From Blumeriella jaapii (Eukaryota; Ascomycota; Leotiomycetes; Helotiales; Drepanopezizaceae): a stretch of 64,000 bases of DNA. The stretch covers positions 1,378,001 through 1,442,000 of the forward strand of contig VWND01000003.1 of the NCBI GenBank assembly GCA_009599575.1, written 5' to 3'. Numbering within the stretch: position 1 is the first letter of the stretch; each line of letters opens with the position of its first letter. Shown here one piece after another: positions 47,966 to 58,995 of the stretch. A program made the translations under genes and the position numbers. Below the pieces are notes generated by a model, which saw only the letters and a list, made by a program, of their open reading frames with translations, did no database searches and was not told the origin of the DNA.

Positions 47966-48673
47966 ATGGCCGCCATTTTTCTGCTTAACTTCTTTTTTTT
48001 CTTTTTTATTTTTATTTTTTCGTCAGCTTTTTTTTATTTTAATCAATTGCTTTTCGCCGCGTTCGCCGCGAATTCTTAAAATACTTTTGATTTTTATTTG
48101 CTTTCGGTGCGCCCGCCTGATTTTACGCGAAAGCATTATAGCGGACTTTTTGCCCTTTTGCGTTTTCGAGCTTTTCAGCGTAAAATGCAACCGCTGCAAA
48201 GCTTCGCATATTTAATGCTTTTCTGTAAGTTTTTTAAACTTTTATTCGAATTCGCTTTTAATTAGCTACAGGTTTTTGCCGCACGCGCCATCGAGGCGTA
48301 AACATTTTTCGCGAATCTTAACGATTTTATAAATCGTTTCGATGCTGCTACAGCTATTGCCGCCCTTTTTTTTTCTGCTGCCGAAGCCAAAACTTTTGCT
48401 AAAACCTTTATCGATTTTATTATCCACGACGCTTATATAAATCGTTTAAAAAAGGGTAACGCTTCGGCTTTTATAATAATCGAAGGTCGTGCGAATCGCG
48501 CCGCGGCTCGGACTGCCGCCGCTGCTGCTGCGTCCGTTTTTGCCGGTTTGGCGACTGCTGCTATTTTGAAAGCTTTGGCTGCGCCGGCTTTTTCTTTTAA
48601 CGACGCCAATATAAAACGTATTCTCCGACGTTTCGAAAACGTCGCTCGGACTTATTTTAACCAGTTGAATTAA
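47966..48673 (+). pseudogene. Decayed Ala-rich reading frame antisense to B1
   Basis: I do not recognise this product. Reading the plus strand from ATG 47966 (context AAAATGGCC), one frame continues for 236 codons to TAA 48671-48673, interrupted only by TAA 48077, TAG 48263 and TAA 48299. Each is one C-to-T step from CAA or CAG. Composition is unlike the surrounding AT-rich decay: an Ala-rich centre (FDAATAIAALFFSAAEAKTF, then RAAARTAAAAAASVFAGLAT) with charged, possibly helical flanks (KRILRRFENVARTYFNQLN). The frame stays fairly open to about 48780. It lies between the end of pol and the 3' LTR, on the strand opposite to gag-pol. It could be a former antisense accessory gene, a captured host fragment, or a compositional accident. 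Confidence 0.45.
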
Positions 48674-48939
48674 ATTCTGGATTTCTACGAAAATATCGTA
48701 GCTGCAATTTAGAATTCGATTACGGCTATTGTAAAAGCTTTAATTAAAATAAGTCGAATATTTTGCGAATTCGTTTAATATTAATTTTTTTTTAGTCTGC
48801 CGCTGTTTCTGAATCTGAAAAAAATGGCGATAACGATAGGAAAAGAGATAACAATAAAAATAAATTGGCTTAGCGGCGGTTCTAAGGTTTTCTAAGTGTT
48901 TTTGTTTTTTTTTCCTTGCTTTTACGGCGCGCATTCGTT

Positions 48940-51900
48940 ACTGCTCCGTTGCTATTATCTGTCGTATTTTTCAAGTATTTTTTTACAATCTTTTTTGCGT
49001 TCGTAAAATGGTTTTCTGGCTTTCAAAAGTCTTCGCTTAATAAATAGCCTTTTTATCGCACCAAATAATATCGGCCTTTTTTTGTATTTTTATAAGCCTG
49101 TATTAATTTAACCTCGTATTTTTCGGGTTCTTAGAGTTTTATTATATTATTTTTCGGCTCGGTGTCGTTCCGACCCTGCCAAAGTTCTAGTAGAAAAACG
49201 TAAAAAATATCGTAAATACGATATTAAAAAAAAAGTTCGAATTGATAAGCTTGGCCGTGCTCGTATATAATTCGCTTAATTTTAAAAAGCTTTAAATATT
49301 TATTTGAAAGCTTTCGAAAAGGTCGCAGCTGTCGGAGGTTTTTGGTCGATAATAATACTTTGTCGTCTATTTGAAATTTAGTTTTTTTATATTTAGCGTC
49401 GTAAAATCTTTTATAATTCGCGTTGATTTTTTTTAACTTTTTATTAAATACTTTTTTTTCTTTTTGCAATATTCTAACTCGTTTTTCCGCTAACGATACC
49501 CTCCTTTTTACGACGTCGCTCTCGACGTTGCTGCCAAATTCTAAATAAAAGCCGTACAGCATGCGAAAAAAAATAAAACCCGTAAAAGCGTATATCGAGT
49601 TATTATACGTAAACTCGGCTAAAACAAGCTTCGTAGCCTAATCGTTTTGTCGATAATCGCAATACGTACGAAAATAAAATTCTAAAACTTAATTTTAACG
49701 TTTCGTTTGGCTATCGGTCTAAAAATAAAAAGCGGTGCTTAATCGACGTCGTATTTATAGGTAAAATATTACTAAAAACCAGAATTTACTAGTGAAAACT
49801 GACCCTCTGTTTGTAATAATCCTTAAAGCAGCCAAAATCTTTGTAAATATATTATATAAATATCTCAGCCAAATCTAAAGCTGAAATCGTTTTTTGTATC
49901 GGTATATATTTCGACAGCTTCGTATATCGATTTATTATAATAAATATCGAATCGTAAATACGATTTCGTTTTTTGCTAAAAAGTAAACTCGTAATAAAAT
50001 TTATAGTTATTTTTTCCCAAAGTTTCGTAAAGGTCGAAAAAAAAGCTAATTCGCCATAAGGTCGGTGCTTTTTAAGCTTGCCTTTCTAGTACTTTCCACA
50101 CGTATTAACGTAACGCTTTACGTCGCCTCGTAAACCAGGCTAAAAATACTTTTTTTCGACCAATTCTAACGTTCGCCGAAAGTCCCAATGGCCGGCGGTC
50201 GGGTCGTTGTGATTAATTTTTAATATTTCGCTTTTAATAGCGCTTTTATTCGAAATATACGCACGTTCTTTGTAACGTAATAATCCATTTTGGCCTATAC
50301 GCCAATATTCCTCGGACCCGGCTCGACTGCTTTGCGAAGCCGATTCGTACGTTTTTTATAATATAAAAGAATTAGATCTTTGCAATTTAAAAATAGTTTT
50401 ATAAATCGGTTCTGCTAGCTCGTTATTAGCCGTTTCGGATTATAACAACACAACGGCTACGCTCCGTAGTATATATTATTTGCAATTAATAACACTAATA
50501 AAAAACAATCCGGCGAAAAAGCTTTTTATTTAGCTCCTTTCCGCTTGCTTTTTATCTTTTGATCCCGTTAACAAAAGCTCCGAATACTTATCGGCGCGAA
50601 ATAATTCATGCTCCGACTTTAGGCGTGTTTTTACTGCGGAAAACATTCTAGAATTTCTTAAATAAACTAGTTTTAGCTTACGATACAGCGTAAGCAGCTG
50701 TTCGTTATTTTTTTCTAAATTTTTTTTTAAATTTGGCCGGCGGAAAAAACCATCCGCCGAATTAGAAACTTTTGTTTTATATTCGATTGCAAAATCGTAT
50801 TTAGCTAGCTCGTCGGCCCATCTCGCTTAGCGTCCGTTTAAACGTTTCTTCGTAAAAAAGTATTTCAGATTATAATAATTTATACGTATAATAATAACGT
50901 TAAAAACGCCACGTAAATATTAGCTCTATTATCTAAAAGCGTAAATTATAACTATTAGTTCAGCGTCGTGGACTTCGTATTTTTATTTTATAAAAGAAAG
51001 CTTCTTCGAATAGTACGCGATAGGATGCCAACGTGCCCCCGCATCCTCTCCGAATAATTAAAATAATATTCCGCCTATAGCGAATTTCGAAGCGTTTGTT
51101 TCGATTTAAATTTTTAATCGAAAATCGAAATGGCGTAAAATCGATGCTTAGCAAAACTTTTCTTTTAAAAATAAAAAAACGAGCTTCGCTTCGAATAAAA
51201 AACGAAAAAGGCCCGATATTTTTTCTCGTTGCATCTTTTTTAAAAGATCTGTAATAAGTCGGCAAAGCTTAACGTAGTTTTTAATAAAACGTTTGTAAAA
51301 GTTGGTGAAACCCAAAAACACTTAAATATTTCGCCACGTAATAAAAGAGGGCCATTTCCGAATATTATTTATTTTCCCTAGGTCCATTTTAATTCCCGTA
51401 GAAATAACGACGAAGCTTAGGAACTTAACCGTATTCGTATCGAAGGTATATTTTTTCAGATTTCCGTAAAATTTATTAATACGAAGTTTTTCGAAAACTT
51501 TTTTTACCGCGTTTGTATAATCGTCGGAGTTTTCGGAAAATATTAAAATATCGTCGAAATAAACTATATACGTAACATTCATTAAACCGACTAAAGCTTA
51601 ATTAATATATGCTTAAAAGATTGCTGGTACGTTCGAAAGGCCGAAAAATAATACGCAATACTCGAAGTGTTCGTAACGAATGCGAAACGCAGTCTTTTAT
51701 TTATTTCCCTCTTTTATTCGAAAGCGGTGGTACGCCCAAATGAAGTTTAGCTTGGTGAATATTTTAGCTTTTTTCAAACGATCCAAAGTTTCGCTTATAA
51801 AAAGTAAAAAAGTTCGATTTTTAACCGTAATTGCGTTTAGATTCTTATAATCGACGCATAATCGTAAACTTCCGTTTTTTTTCGGTATAAATATTACCGG

Positions 51901-52650
51901 TGCGCCGGCAAAGCTAATAAACTTTTTTATTTAGCCTTTTTTTAAGCTCGAATCGAAATATTCGCGTAATTCGATAAGTTCAGATTCCGACAAAAAGTAA
52001 ACTGGTTCCCAAAAAGAATCCTTTTTTTCCGCGAAGTTTATTCGATGTTTTATAAAATAATAAAAAGCTAGGATAACCGCGGCGGTATCGTCGAATACGT
52101 CGGCGTAGTCGTCGTATTTGAAGGGTAATTAATGCTGTTTTTTAATAGCTTTTTTCAAAACGATACAAAACGCTTGCTTTTTTTTGGATTTCTTTTTGAA
52201 ACGTTTAACTGTAACGAAATTAAATTGTAAGCGTTCGATTGGGTATCGCCACGATTTAGCTCGAAAGCTTATAACGGGGTCGATATTTCGCAACCAAAAG
52301 AATCCTAAGATAAATAAAACTTTTGAAATATTTATATCGCAAGCTACGAAATCGCTTTGTATTTTTTTAATTATTTTATAATTATCAATAGCGCGAATAA
52401 ATTGCGTATGCGTGCCGTAAATAGTTATTTTTTTTTTTTTAACCGTAGATAAGTTAATACGTTTTTGAATTAGTTTCCATTTATATTTAATTAATAACTT
52501 TTGAATTACGCAGTTTTTCTCCGCGCCGCAATCGATAAAAGCTCGTTTCGTACGAATTTCGCTTTTGGCTTTTTTAATTTCGACTGAAATTATTATTTTT
52601 TACTTTTTTTTTTCGCTCGATTTTGTTAGCAGCGACGAAATTAAAATCGA
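48940..52650 (-). pseudogene. B1 pol remnant with chromodomain
   Basis: Read right to left. Protease motif FIDCGAEKNC is at about 52515-52540. RT has NGSLRLCVDYKNLNAI near 51840-51890 and VYFDDILIFS at about 51550-51565 with both aspartates kept. RNase H is at about 50.7-51.2 kb. The integrase zinc-binding region is at about 50.1-50.3 kb and the core at about 49.6-50.1 kb, where the first catalytic Asp appears as Asn in INFIT. The C-terminal segment at 49224-49562 reads DDKVLLSTKNLR. A chromodomain at about 48970-49225 spans YEVKLIQAYKNTKKGRYYLV to ENHFTNAKKIVKKYL in another frame. Stops and frame changes are present. Confidence 0.8.
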
Positions 52651-54262
52651 GCGAAAGCTTTTCCCGAATTTTTAAATTTGTTAGCTTCGGGGCAGTTTAA
52701 GGCTATATATCTTTTTCTGTTGCATTTATAATATTCGATTTCTGAACAATTGGCTATGCGGTGCCCTTTTTTTTAGCAGCGATTGTATTTCGAAAAATAA
52801 AAAAAGTCGTTAAAAATTCTAAAATTCTAAAGGATTTTGTTAGAATTATCGTTTTTTCGCTTTCGTTTTTCTTTTTATAACGTATTTTCGAATCGAGAAC
52901 GGTATATATTTGTTCTAGCCCTTGGGCTTTAATCGTGAATATAAGTTTTTTTCTTCTTTTTTTTTTTACGCTCGTTTCGTCGTTTATTATTTTTCGTTTC
53001 GTCGCTAATGATTTTATTAACACTTTCGATACAACGAGCGATTAATACCAATTTTTCGTGCGAATTTGTAGCTGCAATATTGCTTCGTTTAATAATTTCT
53101 TTTCGAAAAGTAAATCGGAGTTTTACAAAAAGCATTTTTTTTTTAATCGCATCGTTTGTTATTTGCAACTGCTATTCGAAATTATTTAAATAAGCAACGA
53201 AATCGTTAATTGATTTATGCTTTTTTTGCTTCGCTTTATCGTATGAATTCGAGGCCGCGATTTTTCGATTTTCCGCATTTATCAGAAAGTCCAATATTTA
53301 TTTTTTGAAATCGTTTTATATAATTCGAATATTCGTAGAATATCGTTCGTATCCGGTCCACCTTTTTTTCATTTTATCGTCGAAAGCTAAAACATAGGCG
53401 TTAATTTTTTTTTGATCGGTACAAAATGTTACTTTTTTATCCTGGCGGAAGCTTCGCTTTGCACGCCGAATAAAAAATTGAGTTTTTTTTAGTATTTTTT
53501 TTTCGATATGTTAGAAAATCTTTTATTTTTGATGCTTTTCGGCTCGAATTCGCTGTATCTTTTATAAAAAGTATAATATATTTAAAAAAAATGCTAAGTC
53601 GTTTCCAATAAATATTGTTATCGTAATGCTCCGAGAATATCTTATAATAATCGCCGGCTTAGATTATTTTCTGTCTTTTTTCAATTGGGGCGATATTAAA
53701 AAATATAAAAACCTTTTTTTCGATATCTTCGAAAGCGTTAAATTCTCGTTGGAATTATTTAACTTTTTTTCGAAGTTTGTTTCGGCGTCTTTTGGTTTCT
53801 TCGAGTCTTTTGATTGTTTCGTGGACCTTTTTCTTAGTTTTTTTCTGCTTTATTTTAGCTCGTATCTCTTTTATTTTTTTACGTTTATCGTTTTTTTTTT
53901 ATTCGACGCGGGTTCGTTTATTAGCCAGATAAATCAAAGTCTCGGTGAAAGGTTCTTCCGAATCGCTTTAAGCGTGGCCTTTTTCAGTGATTTCTTCGAT
54001 AAAAAAAGTTGAAGAATCGTCGCGCCCTGATGGTAGGGTATTTTCGACCTTTAGTGAGGCTAGTAACGTCAGGGGAAACGATAGTACGGGGTTTCCTTAA
54101 GCAGCCGAAGATGCTGGGTCTTTTTAAGTAGCTGGAAGTGCCTGTTTTCTGCGAATGCGAAAAGCTATAATATCGATAATAACGATGTAAATATAATAGT
54201 ATAATAAAAGGTTGTTTTAATAATATCGAACTGCCGTTCCGGTGAATAGAAAAAAATCAGAA
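52651..54262 (-). pseudogene. B1 gag remnant with zinc knuckles
   Basis: Gag region following the 5' LTR. Near 52690-52790 two nucleocapsid knuckles are still readable: a first with RC-stop-KKGHRIANC (second Cys codon lost) and a second with YKCNRKRYIALNC (His and one Cys lost). The upstream part is AT-rich with many stops. The plus-strand open frame at 53626-54012 is a Phe-rich shadow. Confidence 0.7.
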
Positions 54263-54675
54263 TATAAAGATTGAAAAGCAGAGAAACACTAATTCAGATA
54301 ATAAAGCTTAAATAAGATTAGATTAATAATCAGACTAATCTTTATTTTTTACATCTTTAATAAAAGGCGTATATAAGTACAAAAGAAAGGATGGAGCCTT
54401 CGAGAAAAGTATTTCTCAAAAAACCAGGCGAGCCTTATTTAGTATGCTTTTCCAGCCCTTATTCCGACTTCTTTTCATTCTTTTTAATATAACCCTAATA
54501 ACTGGTTTTTTAGCAATCATTCCCATAAAGTGTTTTATCTAAATGTTATTTCCAGCCCCCATAATACTATCCGGCCCCCACGGCCTATCCGCAGAGAATA
54601 CTATTCGAGGATTGGTAGAAGGCAGAGGGTCTTGGCGGATCACCTGACTCATACACGTGATGTTGGTTCCTGACA
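54263..54675 (-). repeat. B1 5' LTR
   Basis: 413 bp partner of the 47319 LTR. Here the right roughly 200 bp are nearly unmutated and the left part is heavily mutated, the reverse of the other copy. Confidence 0.92.
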
Positions 54676-54680
54676 ACGCA

Positions 54681-55589
54681 ATTAAAGTTTTCGACAGCCG
54701 TTTATTTTGAAACCGATGGTCAGACCGAAATTTATAATTAATATTTGCAAAACGCTTTCGATTTTTCGTGAATTTTTATTAAAACGATTGGAGCGAATTT
54801 TTTTTAATAATAGATTTCGCTTAAATAGTTTTTTTTTACGAGAATCTAAATAGCTTTTTATTTTTTAAAATTGTATACGATTATACTTTTTATATTAATT
54901 AAAATTGAAAGCTCGATATTTTTCTTTTTTTTAATTTTTTATATAAGTTAAACGCAAACGAAGCTCGTGCGTACGCTCGCCGCCATTACGACGCTTGGAA
55001 TCTCGCTAAATCGCATTTTTAATAAGCTTACGACAAAATAAAAAAAAATGCGAATAAGTTTCGTCGCGCGATCGATTTTAATATTAACGATTACGTTTGG
55101 CTCGATATGCGTTTATTTCCGATTTTCCGGCTTTTTCGCAAATTCGATAATTTTATAAACGGCTTTTTCAAAATTATAACCAAAATTTTCGATAACGCTT
55201 TTAAGCTAAATTTTTTTAATATTATAAACGTATATTTAATTTTTTACGCTAGTCGATTGCGTAAAGCAATTGACGACGCGCTTTTAAATCAGATTAATTT
55301 AGCTTTTAAATTTATTAATATAATTAATAAATTTGAATACAAAATCGAAAAATTGATCGCTTATCGAATGCAGCGGAAAATCTTTTAGTACAAAGCTTTT
55401 TGAATAAGCTTAAATAAAGATTTTACGTGGTATTCCGCGTTTGATTTTATATACGTTTTTTTAAAAATACGCGATTTTTATTTGGCGTATAAAAAGTTTT
55501 CCGGTTTTTTTGCAAAACTTGTAAATTGGCTGAAAGCGTATTCCGAAGGTTTGGATTCGTACGATTATTTAAATAGTAACGTACTAATA
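54681..55589 (+). pseudogene. A4 integrase remnant after B1
   Basis: Continuation of A4 integrase core and C-terminus. A C-terminal fragment is at 55107-55388 (MRLFPIFRLFRKFDN, VYLIFYASRLRKA). It is cut by A5 about a dozen codons before the end of pol; the last codons and stop (TAG 62094-62096) lie at 62060-62096. Confidence 0.75.
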
Positions 55590-55594
55590 GATAA

Positions 55595-55888
55595 TGTGAC
55601 GATCTAATCAGTCGGAAGGCTGGGAGATCAGTCAACTGGTCGTCGTGTTCATATGGTATGAAACGAGCCTTTGGTTCTGTAACAAAAATATTTATTTAGA
55701 ATTAACAACTGCAGAAGGCAGAGGTTGCTAAGGGGAAAGAGCCTTATATACATAATAGTTTCCATAATTGATAGGGAGACCCATCAGAAGACCAGGGAGC
55801 TTGCAGCTATACGTAGTTGCTGGAAAGCTTGCAGTTATACGTAGTTGCTGGGGTGATACGAGAGGTGGCAACAGAATAAATCGTTACA
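55595..55888 (-). repeat. A5 3' LTR
   Basis: 294 bp. Plus-strand termini are TGTGACGATC and ATCGTTACA. It contains the tandem motif in minus orientation at about 55797-55850. Confidence 0.92.
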
Positions 55889-57951
55889 CTATCTTTCCGT
55901 CCGAAAAAAGCGCGCTTTCGAGCTTTTATCCATTAGTACGTCATTATCCAAATAATCGTACGAATCCAAACCTTCGGAATATGTTTTCAGCCAATCTATA
56001 AGTTTTGCAGAAGGACCGGAGAGCTTTTTATGCGCCAAATGAAAATCGCGCACTTTCAGAAGAGCGTATATAAAATCAGACGCGGGGTATCACGTGAGAT
56101 TTTTATTTAAGTTTATTTAAAAAGCTTTGTATTAAAAGGTTTTTCGCTGTATTCGACAGGCGATTAATTTTTCGATTTCGTATTTAAATTTATTAATTAT
56201 ATTAATAGATTCAGGAGCTAAGTTAATCTGATTTGAAAGCGCGTCGTCAGCTGCTTTACGCAGTCGATTAACGTAAAAAACTGGATGTACGTTTATAATA
56301 TTAAAAAGGTTTAGCTTAAAAGCGTTATCGAAAATTTTGGCTATAATTTTAAAAAGGCCGTTTATAAAATTGTCGAGCTTGCGGAAGGGCCGGAAAATCG
56401 GAAATAGACGCATATCGAGCCATACGTAATCGCCAACGTTAAAATCGTTCGCGCGGCGAAACTTATTCGCACTTTTTTTTATTTTGTCGTAAGTTTATTA
56501 AAAGTGCGATTTGGCAAGATTTTAGGCGTCGTAATGGCGGCGAGCGTACGCACGAATTTCGTTTGCGTTTAGCTTATATAAAAGGTTGGGAGAAAAGGAA
56601 ATATCGAGCTTTCAATTCCAATTAGTGTGGGGAATATAACCGTGTATAATTTTAAAAGATGAAAGGCCATCTAGATTTTCGTGAAAAAGGATTATTTGAG
56701 CGAAATTTATTATTAAAAGAAATTCGCTTTAATCGTTTTGATAAAAGTTTACGAAAGGTCGAAAGCGTTTTTGCAAATATTAATTATAAATTTCGGTTTA
56801 ACCGTCGGTTTCAAAATAAGCGGCTGTCGAAAATTTTAGTTGCGTACCGAGTATTTTGTTTAATTCAAACCAGAAGGTAAATTAATACTAAGGGCTACGA
56901 TCGCTAATAATACTTTTTGAAAGGTTAAAATACCTGTATACGTAAAATATATATAATTTGGCGAGGCTTCGAGCGTCGATATTTTTGTGGCAGAGAATCG
57001 AAATAGCTTGTTTGGAAAAGCGATTTATTATTACGAATACGTTATTATAATCGTGTTTGTTTTTGTTAAAATTGCAAAAGTCTATTGTAACGTGCTTTTA
57101 AAAGTGGTTAGAAACAGAAAAAGGCTGAAAAAGGCCGGAGCGCTTATTTTTTAAAACAAAACTTTTTCGATAAGCGTAGCAATTGCGATAGTATTGTTTT
57201 ACAAAGGCTGTTATACTTCGTTAATAATATTGGTCCGAAAGCAATTGCGTAGTTTTGCGAGCGCTGAAATAAGCGGTGGAAATTTGGTCGTGTATTTTTC
57301 GTACAAAAGCCAAACGAAAATAATCGACGTTTGATATTATCAAGCGACCGTATATAGCAGCAGATCGCGTTTAAATATATACGAAGTATTATTATCGTTT
57401 TTTTTCGTAGCGTTTCGTATAGCTTTTTTTCGGAAGACTATCAGGCTGCTAGCTGTGCGATTAGCGTGGAAAAGCTGGTTAACGATACGAAATACGAATA
57501 AAAAATTAACTATTTCAACGATAGAAACAGCTGTTTCGGAGGCCGTGGAAAATCGAAGTTTTTTAATTAAAAGGCGGTGATCGATCTGATCGGCTCGGAA
57601 AAGGATTTGCAGACGCTGAATGCGTTTAAAAGAGTTTTGGCGGTCGAATTCGCTCGTACGACGTGTCAATGCGTCAGCCAAAGGATTATGTTTATTTGGT
57701 TTATACGTAATAAGAAAGTTGTAGTCGGCGAGAAGTTCGGCCCAGCGTATTTATCGAACGTTTAAGGGTTTAAAGATCATAAAGTATTTTAAAGCCTTAT
57801 GATTAATAATTATTTTAATTTAATAAATTGAGCCAGTTAGTTTAGTACGAAAATTGCTTAGAGATTTTACGATTACGAGCATTTTTTTATCGTGTACGAC
57901 GTAGTTTAGCTTTGCGAAAGCTATGGTTTTGCTGAAATAAGCGATTGGAAG
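55889..57951 (-). pseudogene. A5 RNase H to chromodomain remnant
   Basis: Integrase C-terminal fragment 56132-56413 (VHPVFYVNRLRKA, FKYEIEKLIACRIQRKTF), integrase core and zinc-binding region at about 56.5-57.3 kb, and an RNase H/linker fragment 57340-57681 (MADALTRRTSEFD, SYIFKRDLLL). The stop just after the RT frame at 57951 stands where the family has DDW, a TGG-to-TAG change. Confidence 0.75.
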
Positions 57952-58995
57952 CTAGTCGTCGCTATGGAATTGCGAAAATACAAAAGTTACTACGCCGTCG
58001 AAAGCGTTAGTTTCTAATATGCAAAAAAGGTTTTGCTTGTAATATTGTAGAACTGATGCAATAATAAAAGCTAATATAAAAAGGTCGAAACTCTTCTGAC
58101 ATTCAAAAATAAAATTGAAAAAAACGTTAATTTTGGTCAAATAGACCAAAGGCTTTGCAATTATACCGTAGTTTCGAATGAAACGTCGGTAGAAATTACA
58201 AAAACCAAAAAAGCTTTGTATATTTTTTACAATAGTAAAAGGCTTCCAATAGGCGACCACGAAGACTTTTTTTGGATTTACTTTTAGGCTTTTAGTCGAA
58301 ATAATAAAGCTTAGGTAACGGGTTCGTATAACGTTAAATTCAGACTTTCGAATATCGGCTTGTAATTCAGCGTTAGCGAGCTTTTGGAGCATTTTGCGAA
58401 CGTATATAGCGTGTTTCAAAGGGTCGGACGAATAAATAAAAATATTATCTAGGTATGCAATATAGAAATCGTTTAAATAGTCGAAAAAAACGTCGTTTAT
58501 ATAGCGTTGATAAATTGCGAATTTATTAGTAAGGCCAAAAGGTAACACTTTGCATTTATAAGCGCCGTAACGCGTACGAAACGTCGTCAGTTTTTTATTG
58601 GCGAAGTTTATTCGAATTCTATAAAAAGCTTGACGAATATCGAGCTTCGTAAAAATTCGCGCTTTCGAAAAACGAATAAAAGTTTTATCGATGAAAAGGA
58701 GGAGGTAGCGATTTTTACGAATAATATTATTAAAAGTTCGATAATCGATACAAAAACGCAATAAACCGTCGGGTTTTTTAGCGAAAAGCATTAAAGCAGC
58801 GAAAAGAGCGGTGGAAAGTTCGATAAAACTTTTGTCAAAGTTGTTTTGCAGATAAGTTTTAATAATCTCGAGCTCTGAAATCGATATTTTATACAAAGGA
58901 GTGTATTTCAGCTTTTTTTTATTTATAATAAATTCGATTTTGTGGTCGTAGGGCCGGTGAAAAGCTAGTTCGTTACTGGCGGCCTTAAAAAACAC
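57952..58995 (-). pseudogene. A5 reverse transcriptase frame (347 codons)
   Basis: The longest surviving pol frame in the window. Visible motifs are KKPDGLLRFCIDYRTFNN, the catalytic-Asp motif FTKLDIRQAFYRIRI, LPFGLTNKFAIYQRYIN, then YLDNIFIYS at residues 181-189 where the family has YLDD. The thumb and connection include FFGFCNFYRRFIRNY, and the start of RNase H follows (LETNAFDGVVTFVFSQ). Position 184 Asn is coded AAT after GAT, as expected of GAT-GAT mutated TpG to TpA. It is only a fragment of pol and cannot be active. Confidence 0.88.

Larger units (their letters stand above)
47319..54675 (-). mobile_element. B1: second Ty3/gypsy chromovirus family, nested in A4
   Basis: 7357 bp, minus strand by its coding order. 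LTRs are 47319-47731 and 54263-54675 (413 bp each, no similarity to family A LTRs), flanked by ACGCA duplications. Sense LTR termini are TGTCAGGAACC and CCTTACA. A purine tract (sense AGAAAAAGGGGTAA) abuts the 3' LTR at 47732. Gag has zinc knuckles, pol keeps YFDD, and pol ends with a chromodomain. An extra plus-strand frame lies between pol and the 3' LTR. Confidence 0.9.

Noticed and set aside
48740..48934. 64-codon minus-strand frame in B1
   Set aside because: Lys-rich, short, without motif, and overlaps the end of the antisense frame; it may be the extreme tail of pol but cannot be supported as a gene.
53626..54012. 128-codon plus-strand Phe/Ser-rich frame in B1
   Set aside because: It is the complement of the Lys/Glu-rich gag region on the minus strand; T-rich composition gives Phe-rich open frames by chance.
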